From Frateuria_A sp051900535 (GTDB lineage: Bacteria > Pseudomonadota > Gammaproteobacteria > Xanthomonadales > Rhodanobacteraceae), in contig NZ_JBHZGI010000004.1 of the NCBI RefSeq assembly GCF_051900535.1, positions 1 to 64,000 of the forward strand: a stretch of 64,000 nucleotides of DNA. Reading direction: 5' to 3'. Below the pieces are notes generated by a model. That model was not told where the DNA came from and did no database searches. It saw only the letters and a program-made list of their open reading frames with translations. Of the stretch, positions 8,599-17,226 are shown one piece after another (position 1 is the stretch's first letter; each line of letters opens with the position of its first letter). The position numbers were made by a program, and so were the translations under genes.

Positions 8599-9366
8599 AT
8601 GTTTCGCCGTACCTTCCCCCTTCTCGTCACCGCGCTGCTGATGGCCACCGCGCTGGGCGCGCGCGCGGCCGACAACGCACCCGGCGCCGGCCTGCACGAA
8701 CTGCCCGATACCGAGCTCAATGCCATGCGTGGCCGTTACACCGTCGACGACCACACCGTTGCCTGGTTCGGCGTGACCATGATTTCGACCTGGCAGACCG
8801 CCAGCGGCCAACTGCTGCAGGGGACGCTGGCGTTCGGCATGGATTTCAGCAACGGAAAAAGCCAACCCACGCTCACCTTCACGCCTAGCGTGACACTAAC
8901 CAAGGCCAATGCCCCGGTGCCGATGCCCGCCACTGGCACCCGCAGCGTCGACGGCAGCGGGCTGGCCAACGTCGGTGGCCTGCTGCAAAGCGTGCAGGTG
9001 GCCGGCGACGGCAACCTCGCCAGCAACGTGGCCCGCCTGACCATCCGCGACGGCAGCGCGCCCACCGCCACGGGTACGGGCACCGGAACCGGCGGCGCCA
9101 CCATGAGCGACGGCGACGCAAGCGTATCGGTCGGCTTCGACGGTCAGTCCGCCGGTGTGCAGCTGTCCATCGACGGTGAGGGCACGGTGCAGCAATGGAT
9201 CCGCAACGGCAGCCTCGGCCAGAGCGTGCAGCTCGCCGCGGACGGCCAGAGCGTGAGCAACCGGCTGGAGATCGACCTGGTCCGCCAGGTGTCATCGGCC
9301 AACACGCCGCTTGCGCTGAACGTGGCGCAGGCGATCGGCCTCACCCGAGGCATCGCAGGGAACTGA
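8599..9366 (+). CDS. FapE-like secreted protein
   Basis: A 255-residue exported protein with a signal peptide (1-23, ending ARA). Just after it lies HELPDTELNAMRGRYT (about 33-48), a D-x-E-L-x-x-M-R-G motif echoed loosely in the first gene of the operon (ELSDDDIARLGA). The rest is strand-rich, with a Thr/Gly run (about 156-167) and repeated Gly/Gln/Val patterns such as VQVAGDGNLASNVARL and VQLAADGQSVSNRLEI, which resemble the fibre repeats. Position matches FapE, a minor fibre-associated protein in Pseudomonas. A GAGAGAGA ribosome site precedes the ATG. Confidence 0.65.
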   Translation: MFRRTFPLLVTALLMATALGARAADNAPGAGLHELPDTELNAMRGRYTVDDHTVAWFGVTMISTWQTASGQLLQGTLAFGMDFSNGKSQPTLTFTPSVTLTKANAPVPMPATGTRSVDGSGLANVGGLLQSVQVAGDGNLASNVARLTIRDGSAPTATGTGTGTGGATMSDGDASVSVGFDGQSAGVQLSIDGEGTVQQWIRNGSLGQSVQLAADGQSVSNRLEIDLVRQVSSANTPLALNVAQAIGLTRGIAGN

Positions 9367-9415
9367 AGCGCGCGCCACCGCCCGGCACGCCTTCGGTCCA
9401 GGGGAGCAACACACC

Positions 9416-10735
9416 ATGCACAAGACCTTGTTAGCCACCGCCGTGGCCTGCGGGCTGCTGATCGGCCTGCCCTTCGACCTTGCCGCCCAGGCGGCGCCCA
9501 TGCCGCAGGACGAAGCCCAGGTGCAGACCTTGCTGGCCCAGCTGCAGGCGCTCAAGGCCAGCTACGCGCAGCAGGTGCGCCAGCTGCGTGAGCTGGACAT
9601 GCAGGTGCAGGCGCTGCAGGCAAAACTGGCGGGCAAGACCGCGCCACCCTCGCTGCCTGCACCGGGCGGCACGCCACCGCCGGACCAGGTGGCGCGCGCA
9701 ACGACGCCGCCCGCCGACGAGGGCAGCCGGGCCGGCAGTGCCGCGCAGGCCGAAGCCGCGCGCCAGGAAGCGCCCACGCGCAGCCTGAAAGATGCGCTGC
9801 AACAGGAGCACGCGCTGTTCGACCGCAAGTTCACCCTGGAAAACAGCGTCAGCTACGCCCGCTACGACCGCAGCCAGATCACGCTCAACGGCTTCCTGGC
9901 CCTGGACGCCATTTTCCTGGGCAACATCGCCATCGAGGACGTCAAGTCCGACTCGCTCACCTACAACCTGGCCGCTCGTTATGGCGCCAGCCCGCGCCTG
10001 ACATTGAACCTGGACGTGCCCTACCTCTACCGCAAGACGGTCTACCAGAAGGGCGGCGCAGGCGGCTCGGCGGCGGCGGTCGCGGAGGAGGACACTACGG
10101 GCGCGGGGCTGGGCGACATCGGCCTGAGCGCCAACTACAAGCTGTTCGACGAAACGGGCTCGCGGCCCGACACGGTACTGACCCTTGGCATCACCGCGCC
10201 GACCGGGCAATCGCCCTACGGCATCGACTGGAAGGTGCTGCAGCGCAACGACGATCAGTACATCAGCTTCGCCGTGCCCGACAAGCAGCCGACCGGCAAC
10301 GGCGTGTGGCAGGCGAACCTCGGACTGTCGGCGGTCAAGACCATGGATCCGGCGATCGTGTTCGCCAACCTCGGCTACATCTATTCGAAATCGCGCGACT
10401 TCGACGACATCAATACCGATCCGGAAACGCAGAACCCGGGCACGGTCAAGCTCGGCAACGCCTATTACTTCGGCGCCGGCGTGGCCTTCGCGTTCAACGA
10501 GCGCACCAGCCTGAGCCTGTCCTTTGCCGACAAGCTCAGCGCCAAGGCCTCGCTGCGTTACAAGGGCTCGCCCTGGTCGAAGGTGATCGGTTCGGACGCC
10601 CATGCCGCCACCTTCAACATGGGCGTGACCCATGCACTGAGCCAGCACACCACGCTGGTTACCCTGCTGGGCATCGGCCTGACGCCGGACGCACCGGACT
10701 TCAGCCTGAGCTTCAAGGTTCCCTACATGTTCTAG
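9416..10735 (+). CDS. FapF-like outer-membrane export pore
   Basis: A 439-residue outer-membrane protein. A signal peptide (1-27) is followed by a coiled coil of heptads (about residues 32-73: QVQTLLAQLQALKASY, then QQVRQLRELDMQVQALQAKL). Next come a Pro/Ala-rich linker (about 74-125) and a beta-barrel of alternating aromatic strands ending in Phe (FKVPYMF), the usual C-terminal signal for barrel insertion. This is the architecture of FapF, where trimeric coiled coils plug a fibre-secreting barrel. Databases may label the barrel as MetA-pathway of phenol degradation, which would mislead here. It is the last gene before the convergent activator. Confidence 0.78.
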   Translation: MHKTLLATAVACGLLIGLPFDLAAQAAPMPQDEAQVQTLLAQLQALKASYAQQVRQLRELDMQVQALQAKLAGKTAPPSLPAPGGTPPPDQVARATTPPADEGSRAGSAAQAEAARQEAPTRSLKDALQQEHALFDRKFTLENSVSYARYDRSQITLNGFLALDAIFLGNIAIEDVKSDSLTYNLAARYGASPRLTLNLDVPYLYRKTVYQKGGAGGSAAAVAEEDTTGAGLGDIGLSANYKLFDETGSRPDTVLTLGITAPTGQSPYGIDWKVLQRNDDQYISFAVPDKQPTGNGVWQANLGLSAVKTMDPAIVFANLGYIYSKSRDFDDINTDPETQNPGTVKLGNAYYFGAGVAFAFNERTSLSLSFADKLSAKASLRYKGSPWSKVIGSDAHAATFNMGVTHALSQHTTLVTLLGIGLTPDAPDFSLSFKVPYMF

Positions 10736-10746
10736 CCGCGGCAGAT

Positions 10747-10764
10747 CGGGGTCGGGCGACCCCG
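10747..10764. terminator. Short hairpin between convergent genes
   Basis: A 7-bp stem CGGGGTC/GACCCCG with a 4-base loop sits between the FapF-like stop and the end of the activator gene. No T-run is present on either strand, so it is a weak terminator candidate only. Confidence 0.35.
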
Positions 10765-10775
10765 GTCAAGGCTGC

Positions 10776-12128
10776 TCAAGGCACGGCCTGCGCCAGCTCG
10801 TCCAGCGCCAGGCCGTGTTTCTTGCACAGGCGGTAGACGGTGACCCGGGCGATGCCCAGCCGCCGAGCGCATTCGCTGACGTTGAAGCGAGTCTCGCGCA
10901 GGCACGCGACCAGCGCATCGCGCTCGGCCGACACGCGCACGCGTTCCAGCGCGGCCGGCGCGTGGCCCGGACGCACGGGCAAATCCAGGTCGTGCACGCT
11001 GATCAGCGAGTCCTCGGCGACCACGGCGGCCCGTTGCACCCGGTTGACCAGCTCGCGCACGTTGCCCGGCCAATGGAATGCGCGCAGCGCGCGGCGTGCG
11101 GCCGCGCTGAAGGCAAGTGCGCGGCAGTCGTGGTGCTCGCGGAAGGCGTCCAGGGAATGCTGCGCCAGCAGTTCCATGTCGCCTCCGCGTTCGCGCAGCG
11201 CCGGCATCTGCACGCGCAGCACGTTGAGCCGGTAGTAGAGATCCTGGCGGAAACGGCCGGACGCGACCGCCTTTTCCATGTCCACGTGGGTGGCCGCCAG
11301 CACGCGCACGTCCGCCTGCAGGCTCTGGCTGCTGCCGACCCGCACGATGGTGCCCTCCTGCAGGAACCGCAGCAGACTGGTCTGCGCGTCCAGCGGAAGG
11401 TCGCCGATCTCGTCCAGGAAAACGGTGCCGCCGCTGGCGCTTTCGATGTGACCGACGCGGCGGGTGGTGGCGCCAGTGAACGCGCCGCGTTCGTGGCCGA
11501 ACAGTTCCGACTGCACCAGGTTGCCCGGCAGTGCACCGCAATTGATCGCCACGAAAGGCTTTGCGGCGCGCGGCGACAACTGGTGGATGACGCGCGCGGC
11601 CACCTCCTTGCCCGTGCCGGTTTCGCCGGTGATCAATACCGGCAGGTCCACCGGCGCGTACTTGCGCAAGCCGATCCGTAATGCCCGCATCGCGTCGCTG
11701 GTGCCGACGAGCCCGGGCATGTCCGGTTCGCTGCGAGCGGGTATCCCGCCCACCGCCACGCGATCGAGCGCCTCGCGCAAGCGCGGGAAGTCGATGGGGC
11801 TGGTGAACACCGCCGTGCAGTCGCGCAGGATCGATGTCACGCGCGGCTCGTGCGCGGGCGTCTCGGGCGAAACCAGCGCGATCCAGGGCACGCCCGGATG
11901 CTCGGCGACCATGACCTCCATCGCTCCAAGCGTGTCCAGGTCTCCCTGGCGAAGGTCGGCCAGTGCGACCACGACATCGCCGTTGCGGGCGCCCACGCCG
12001 CTGGCCTGTACGTCGGCCACGCGCACCGGCCAGCCTGAACGAGCCAGTCCATTGCGTTCGGCGCCGTCGGGCCGTCCGAACCAGACGACACAGCGCCTGG
12101 GTAATGCCAATGCCGCGGTCATCGCCAC
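10776..12128 (-). CDS. Sigma-54-dependent activator (enhancer-binding protein)
   Basis: A 450-residue protein with three parts. Residues 1-115 look like a degenerate receiver domain: the acidic pair near the first strand is missing, although an Asp (Asp58 in ALADLR) sits where a phospho-acceptor would be. An AAA+ domain follows with Walker A GETGTGKE (168-175), the sigma-54 contact loop GAFTGA (215-220) and Walker B GTVFLDE (234-240). A Fis-type helix-turn-helix ends the protein (NVSECARRLGIARVTVYRLCKK, about 414-435). The layout resembles VpsR/FleQ-class activators. It is convergent with the amyloid operon and is the obvious activator of its sigma-54 promoter. A perfect CRP-type site lies upstream. 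Confidence 0.88.
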   Translation of the reverse strand: MAMTAALALPRRCVVWFGRPDGAERNGLARSGWPVRVADVQASGVGARNGDVVVALADLRQGDLDTLGAMEVMVAEHPGVPWIALVSPETPAHEPRVTSILRDCTAVFTSPIDFPRLREALDRVAVGGIPARSEPDMPGLVGTSDAMRALRIGLRKYAPVDLPVLITGETGTGKEVAARVIHQLSPRAAKPFVAINCGALPGNLVQSELFGHERGAFTGATTRRVGHIESASGGTVFLDEIGDLPLDAQTSLLRFLQEGTIVRVGSSQSLQADVRVLAATHVDMEKAVASGRFRQDLYYRLNVLRVQMPALRERGGDMELLAQHSLDAFREHHDCRALAFSAAARRALRAFHWPGNVRELVNRVQRAAVVAEDSLISVHDLDLPVRPGHAPAALERVRVSAERDALVACLRETRFNVSECARRLGIARVTVYRLCKKHGLALDELAQAVP

Positions 12129-12208
12129 CTCCGCCCCTGAACGGATGTCCTGTGTCGATCAGCCGGTGATTACCGACTGCGATGCCGCCCCGTCCGGGGG
12201 CGGCGGAC

Positions 12209-12224
12209 TGTGATGAATATCACA
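12209..12224. promoter_or_regulatory. CRP/Clp-type operator upstream of the sigma-54 activator gene
   Basis: TGTGATGAATATCACA is a perfect TGTGA-N6-TCACA palindrome. It is centred 88 bases upstream of the activator ATG, in the 139-base gap after the SDR gene. CRP-family proteins (Clp in xanthomonads) bind this motif. A GC-rich hairpin at about 12184-12205 lies between the site and the gene. Confidence 0.8.
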
Positions 12225-12267
12225 AAACCGGGTGGAGGACCTAACGACAACTTCCGTGAAGAAGAAG

Positions 12268-13089
12268 TCAATCCAGAAAGAGATCCGGCAAGAGGGGCGC
12301 GCCCGGCTGCACGGCGTAGCGGTCGAAATCGACCATTCCCTGCGCCCGGAGCACGTCCTCGTCGAGGACGAAATGGCCGCTGTAGTCCCGCGCCGGGCGG
12401 GTCAGGACGGCATGGGCCGCGTCGGCCACGATCTCGGGCCGGCGGCACTGTTCCGGCCGCACGCCCTCGATCATGCCGATCGCCGCCGTGGCGACCACCG
12501 TCCGCGGCCACAAGGCATTGACCGCGATGCCCAGCGGCGCGAATTCGGCGCTCATGCCCAGCACACACAGGCTCATGCCCATCTTGGCGATGGTGTAGGC
12601 CGTGTGTGGGGCGAACCATTTGGGATCCAGGCTGGGCGGCGGCGCCAGCATCAGCACGTGCGGATTGGCCGCGCGCTTCAGGAACGGCAGGCAGGCCTGG
12701 GTGACCAGGAAGGTACCGCGCGTATTGACCTGGTGCATGAGGTCGAACCGCTTCATCGGCGTGCCTTCCACGCCGGCCAGCCAGATCGCGCTGGCGTTGT
12801 TGACCAGGATGTCGATGCTGCCGAAGCATTCGGCCGCCTGTGCCACGGCGTCCCTGACCTGGTCCTCCTCGCGGATGTCCACCTTGAGCGCCAGCGCCTT
12901 GCCGCCCGCCTCTTCCACGGCGGCCGCGGCGGTATGGATGGTTCCGGGCAGCCTCGGGTTGGGCACGCCGCTCTTGGCAGCGATGACGATGTTGGCGCCA
13001 TCCCGCGCCGCACGCAGGGCGATCGCCAGGCCGATGCCGCGCGAGGCACCGGTGATGAACAGGGTTTTGCCGGCCAGCGTGGCGTCCAT
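12268..13089 (-). CDS. HSDL2-like short-chain dehydrogenase
   Basis: A 273-residue cytoplasmic oxidoreductase of the classical SDR fold. The NAD(P)-binding GASRGIG (about residues 14-20), the VNNAS motif (NNAS about 94-97) and the catalytic YTIAK (Tyr and Lys four apart) are clear. The usual catalytic Ser strand is replaced by LMLAPPPSLDPKW, as in the HSDL2-like subgroup, whose natural substrates are uncertain (fatty-acyl or steroid-like are proposed). The ATG at 13089 gives the normal N-terminus (MDATLAGKTLFITG); a longer frame upstream adds 22 atypical residues. It is divergent from the ABC transporter genes. Confidence 0.85.
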   Translation of the reverse strand: MDATLAGKTLFITGASRGIGLAIALRAARDGANIVIAAKSGVPNPRLPGTIHTAAAAVEEAGGKALALKVDIREEDQVRDAVAQAAECFGSIDILVNNASAIWLAGVEGTPMKRFDLMHQVNTRGTFLVTQACLPFLKRAANPHVLMLAPPPSLDPKWFAPHTAYTIAKMGMSLCVLGMSAEFAPLGIAVNALWPRTVVATAAIGMIEGVRPEQCRRPEIVADAAHAVLTRPARDYSGHFVLDEDVLRAQGMVDFDRYAVQPGAPLLPDLFLD

Positions 13090-13219
13090 AGCGATGCATG
13101 CTTCCCGAGGGGGAAGGCAGGATACTCCGCCGGCAACGCCGGTCCCGGATGACAACCATCACTGGACGCGCGTGCCACAGGCCTCCACAGTGCGATGGCC
13201 TCCACCGGAACTGCCGCCG

Positions 13220-14143
13220 ATGGCCACGCTGTTGCCCTTTCCCGCCCCTCCCGCGGTTGCCGCCGCCACGGCCGCGCCGGTCCTGCGCGTGCACGATCTG
13301 CGCAAGGCCTTCGAAGGTCGCGAGGTATTGCGCGGGGTGGACTGGCAAGTGCCGGCCGGGCGCGTGATCGGCCTGCTCGGCCGCAACGGCGCCGGCAAGA
13401 CCACCCTGTTGCGTTGCCTGCTCGGGCTGGCGCCGATCGACGCGGGCATGATCGAACTGTTCGGCGCGCCGATGACCGAGCCGGGCGGCGAGCGGCTGCA
13501 CAGGGTCGGCTTCGTGCCACAGAACTTCGAGCTGTTCCCGTGGATGAAGGTGCGCGCGTATCTCGACTTCACCGCCGCTTTCTACGCGCGCTGGAACAAC
13601 GCGCTGGCGCAGCGCCTGCTGCAGGAGTGGGAGCTGGACTCCAAACAGAAGATCGGCCGGCTCTCGCAGGGGCAACGGCAGAAGCTCGCCATCGTGCGGG
13701 CGATCGCGCCGGAACCCGATCTGCTGGTGCTGGACGAGCCGGTCGCGAGCCTCGATCCGCAGGCGCGGCGCGCCTTCATGGCCGAACTGCTCGCGCTGAT
13801 GCGCGGGCCGGGCAAGACGGTGATCTTTTCCACCCACATCACCGCCGACCTGGAGCGGGCCGAGGCTGACATCGCGTTGCTGCGCGACGGCCATATCCAG
13901 TTCACTCGCCCGCTGGCCGAACTCAAGGCGCGGCTCTCCCACGCCGTCCTCAGTCGCCCGGCCGGCTGGGCGACGGCGCCTGCGTTGACCGGCGTGATCA
14001 AGTCGCGCATCGCCGGCGCCAGCCTGCACCTGCTGTTGGAAGACGTGCCGGCCGAGCGACTGCACCTGCTTGCCAAGGACGAGGACGCCAGCCTGCGCAT
14101 CGAGATGCCCACGCTGGAGGACCTGTTCGTGGAACTGGCATGA
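13220..14143 (+). CDS. ABC transporter ATP-binding protein
   Basis: A 307-residue ATPase subunit of an ABC exporter. After an Ala/Pro-rich N-terminus (1-21) come Walker A GRNGAGKTT (about 54-62), a Q-loop in VGFVPQNF, the signature LSQGQRQK (about 149-156, LSQGQ for LSGGQ) and Walker B LLVLDEPVASLDP (about 169-181), then the switch His in FSTHIT. The C-terminal 90 residues form the extra domain typical of exporters of the CcmA/drug type. The stop overlaps the membrane partner by four bases. The substrate is unknown. Confidence 0.9.
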   Translation: MATLLPFPAPPAVAAATAAPVLRVHDLRKAFEGREVLRGVDWQVPAGRVIGLLGRNGAGKTTLLRCLLGLAPIDAGMIELFGAPMTEPGGERLHRVGFVPQNFELFPWMKVRAYLDFTAAFYARWNNALAQRLLQEWELDSKQKIGRLSQGQRQKLAIVRAIAPEPDLLVLDEPVASLDPQARRAFMAELLALMRGPGKTVIFSTHITADLERAEADIALLRDGHIQFTRPLAELKARLSHAVLSRPAGWATAPALTGVIKSRIAGASLHLLLEDVPAERLHLLAKDEDASLRIEMPTLEDLFVELA

Positions 14144-15543
14144 AGGCGATCGTCCAGCTGTGGCTGCTGCCGAGCCGGCAGATGCCGCTGCTGGGCGTGC
14201 TCGCGCATCTCTTGTGGCTGGCGGCGCTGGGCTGCCTGGTGTGGATGACGCCGCACACGGACGGCGCGGCACTGGCTGCCGGACTGCTCGCGATGGGCAG
14301 CTGGTTCTGGCACCTGGGGCTGGCCACCACGCTGCGCAGCGCGTGCCAGCCGGAGACCTTCCTGCTGCCGGCGTTCCGCCGCCATCTGGCGGCCTTCGGG
14401 CTGCTCGACGCCGTGGCCTGGGTCGGCCTGCCCGCGCTGCTGGCGCTGGCCTTGGACGTGCCGCACATGCTGCTCGGAGGCGCGTTGCTGTTGCTCGCCG
14501 GGGCGATGGGTTTCGCGATGGGCGTGGAACGGTGGGTGAGCCTGCTGTTCTGGCCATTGCTGGTGCTCGCCGGCTGGATGCCGGGGCTGGCCGGCGCGAT
14601 CGTGCACGACGCGTGGCGCTCCCCGCTCACCTTGCCGTTGTTGTTGCTCCTGGCCGTGTTGCTTCTGAGGCTTGCGCTGCATCCCATGCTCCGGGTGACC
14701 GACCGGCCGCCGGACAGCTCGCCGCTGGAGGGACTCAGCCTCGGGCGCAACGCCGGCGCCGAAACGACGCCCCGGCGCAGCGCGCTGGGCCGGCGCTTCG
14801 AGGGCTGGTTCGACGCGATCGCGCAACGGGCGATGGAGCGCTCGTTGGTCCGTTACCGCGAACAGCCGTCCGCGGCACGGCGGCGCACGCTCGTACGCCG
14901 GCTGCTGCTGCCGCACGACAACGTGGCGGCGATCGGGCTGCGCATCGCGATCATGGCGGTATTCGCCACGCTGTACGTGGTGGTCGCGCTGCACCGGAAG
15001 CATTTCAACGCCACCGTGGTGGGTGCCTACGCCGTGCTGATCGCGCTGGCGCGCTTCCCACAGATCGGCCGCGGCATGGTCCGCATGCGTCCCAATCTGG
15101 CCGACCTGTACCTGACGCTGGCCCCGGTCACGCGCGTCGAGTATCAGCGGGCGATCGTCGATGCCCTGGCGGTGCTGGTTCCGGTCGGCACCGTCACCGC
15201 CCTGGCGTACACCGCGCTGGGCATCGTGCTGACCCATGCCGCGCAGCCGGGGTTGATGCTGATGGTGACGTTGATCATCGCCACCAGTGGGGGCCTGGTC
15301 GCGCTGGCGGTGCACCTGATCGGACCGCGGAACGCGATTGGCCAGCACCTGGTCAACGCGGTCGTGCTGCTCGGCACCATGGCAACGTATTGGGCTGGCG
15401 TCTGGCTGATCGACGCGCTGGGCTACATCTTCGGCGGCGGGCTACTGACGCTGTTGACGCTGGGCTTCGGGCTCGGCGTGTGGTTTGCAGCGCAGCGCGA
15501 GTACCAGCGGCGCGAGCCCTGCTTCGACGCACCGCTGGCGTGA
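14140..15543 (+). CDS. ABC transporter membrane (permease) protein
   Basis: A 467-residue integral membrane protein. It has hydrophobic spans at about residues 14-60, 80-150 and 155-190, then a soluble basic segment with RRTLVRRLLLPHDNVAAI (about 200-265), then a second set of spans (about 268-465). It starts inside the stop of the ATPase gene (ATGA), so the two should form one complex. I recognise no named permease family. The layout of two membrane halves around a central cytoplasmic segment is unusual for a simple type-2 permease. Confidence 0.8.
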   Translation: MKAIVQLWLLPSRQMPLLGVLAHLLWLAALGCLVWMTPHTDGAALAAGLLAMGSWFWHLGLATTLRSACQPETFLLPAFRRHLAAFGLLDAVAWVGLPALLALALDVPHMLLGGALLLLAGAMGFAMGVERWVSLLFWPLLVLAGWMPGLAGAIVHDAWRSPLTLPLLLLLAVLLLRLALHPMLRVTDRPPDSSPLEGLSLGRNAGAETTPRRSALGRRFEGWFDAIAQRAMERSLVRYREQPSAARRRTLVRRLLLPHDNVAAIGLRIAIMAVFATLYVVVALHRKHFNATVVGAYAVLIALARFPQIGRGMVRMRPNLADLYLTLAPVTRVEYQRAIVDALAVLVPVGTVTALAYTALGIVLTHAAQPGLMLMVTLIIATSGGLVALAVHLIGPRNAIGQHLVNAVVLLGTMATYWAGVWLIDALGYIFGGGLLTLLTLGFGLGVWFAAQREYQRREPCFDAPLA

Positions 15544-15667
15544 TGGCTTGCTCCCGGTCCTGTGGAGAGGGTCCGGCAACGGTTGCCCTGGGACTGAACG
15601 GCGCGGCTCGCACCACTTCCCCGCAAGCATTGCCCCCAGCAGCCTCCCCGGAAAGACTGGGAACAAG

Positions 15668-17038
15668 CTAGTTCAGCACGTCGACGAAGCGGCGCGGCGC
15701 GTTCTCGAAACCGCCGTTGGACATGAACACGACGTGGTCGCCCGGACGCGCCTGCGCACGCAGGGCCTCGACCAGGGCATCCACCGTCGGCGCGGTCCGG
15801 CCGCGGCCCTGCAGCGCCTCGGTCACGCGCGCGGCATCCCACGGCAGCTCCGGGCGGTGCAGGAACACCACTGCGTCCGCATCCGCCAGCGAGGGCGCCA
15901 GGCCCGCCGCGTGCGCGCCCAGCCGCATGGAATTGGAGCGCGGCTCCAGCGCGACCAGGATGCGCGCCTTGCCGACCTTGGCGCGCAGGCCGGCCAGCGT
16001 GGTCGCGATCGCGGTCGGGTGATGGGCGAAGTCGTCGTAGACCCGCACGCCACCGGCTTCGCCGACCAGTTCCATTCGTCGCTTGACGCTCCGGAAACTG
16101 GCGAACGCGGGCAGAAGCGCACGCGCGTCGACGCCGGACGCGCTGGCGGCGGCCAGCGCGGCGAGCGCATTGAGCACGCTGTGGTTGCCCAGCAGCGACC
16201 AGCGTACCTCGCCGATCATCTCGCCGCGGTACTGCACGGCGAATACCGAACCATCCGCCTCGACCAGCCGCGCCTGCCAGTCGCCCTGGCCGATGCCGAA
16301 AGTCTCCACGGGCGTCCAGCAGCCCATCGCCAGCACTTCGGCGAGGTTCGTGTCGTGTGCGTTGACGACCAGCCGCCCGTTGCCCGGCACGGTGCGCACC
16401 AGGTGGTGGAACTGGCGCTGGATCGCGGCCAAATCCGGGAAAATGTCCGCGTGGTCATATTCGAGGTTGTTGAGGATGGCGATGCGCGGGCGGTAGTGCA
16501 CGAACTTCGAGCGTTTGTCGAAGAAGGCGGTGTCGTATTCGTCTGCCTCGATCACGAACGGCGCGGCCTGGTCGCCCAGCCTTGCCGAGACGCCGAAGTT
16601 GCCAGGCACGCCGCCGATCAGGAAGCCGGGCGCCAGCCCTGCCTGATCCTTGGATGCGTGGTCCAGCAGGTGGGCCAGCAGGCTGGTGGTGGTGGTCTTG
16701 CCGTGCGTGCCGGCCACCGCCAGCACCTCGCGACCGGCCAGCACGGTCTCGCCCAGCCATTGGGGGCCCGACACGTAGCGCAGGCGCGCATTGAGCATGT
16801 GCTCGACCGCCGGGTTGCCGCGGGTCATCGCGTTGCCGACCACGACCAGGTCGGGCGCGGGTGTGAGGTGCGCGGCAATATAGCCGTCCATCAGGCGGAT
16901 ACCGAGGGCTTCGAGCTGAGTGCTCATCGGCGGATAGACAGCGGCATCGGAGCCTTCCACGGTCAGGCCGAGCTCGCGGCCGAGCGCGGCGACGCCGCCC
17001 ATGAAGGTGCCGCAAATGCCGAGGATGTGCAGACGCAT
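15668..17038 (-). CDS. mpl: UDP-MurNAc:tripeptide ligase of murein recycling
   Basis: A 456-residue Mur-ligase family enzyme that reattaches recovered L-Ala-gamma-D-Glu-meso-DAP tripeptide to UDP-MurNAc. The start MRLHILGICGTFMGGVA matches Mpl, as do the ATP loop VAGTHGKTTTTSLLAHLL (about 106-123), VIEADEYDTAFFDKRSKFVHY (about 162-182), LNNLEYDHADIF, and YDDFAHHPTAI (about 328-338). Length is as expected. It stands alone; a REP-like palindrome lies between it and adk upstream. Confidence 0.95.
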   Translation of the reverse strand: MRLHILGICGTFMGGVAALGRELGLTVEGSDAAVYPPMSTQLEALGIRLMDGYIAAHLTPAPDLVVVGNAMTRGNPAVEHMLNARLRYVSGPQWLGETVLAGREVLAVAGTHGKTTTTSLLAHLLDHASKDQAGLAPGFLIGGVPGNFGVSARLGDQAAPFVIEADEYDTAFFDKRSKFVHYRPRIAILNNLEYDHADIFPDLAAIQRQFHHLVRTVPGNGRLVVNAHDTNLAEVLAMGCWTPVETFGIGQGDWQARLVEADGSVFAVQYRGEMIGEVRWSLLGNHSVLNALAALAAASASGVDARALLPAFASFRSVKRRMELVGEAGGVRVYDDFAHHPTAIATTLAGLRAKVGKARILVALEPRSNSMRLGAHAAGLAPSLADADAVVFLHRPELPWDAARVTEALQGRGRTAPTVDALVEALRAQARPGDHVVFMSNGGFENAPRRFVDVLN

Positions 17039-17076
17039 GTGTTTCGAAACCCCTCCCTCTCGCCGGATTGGGCTCC

Positions 17077-17097
17077 CCTCTCCCGCCGGGAGAGGGC
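17077..17097. repeat. REP-like intergenic palindrome
   Basis: CCCTCTCCC-GCC-GGGAGAGGG forms a perfect 9-bp stem. Related palindromes occur at 21939-21962 and 51595-51616, always between genes. They look like a dispersed family rather than specific terminators. Confidence 0.7.
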
Positions 17098-17226
17098 TGG
17101 GGGTGAGGGTGTCGGGCTTGCGGGGAGTGGGCTTTCAATACGGCGGCAGGCTATCGCTCCGCGCGGCCCTCACTCCGGTCCTGGGCCCGTGCTTGATCAG
17201 AAAAGGGCCAGCGGGAGCAGATTGCG

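Noticed and set aside
9416..10735. Naming the outer-membrane barrel as part of phenol degradation
   Set aside because: The N-terminal coiled coil, Pro-rich linker and operon context indicate a fibre-export pore, and no aromatic degradation genes are present.
13582..15348. A 588-codon minus-strand open frame opposite the ABC transporter genes
   Set aside because: The plus-strand ATPase has all ABC motifs; the opposite frame is Arg/Gln-rich without any motif.
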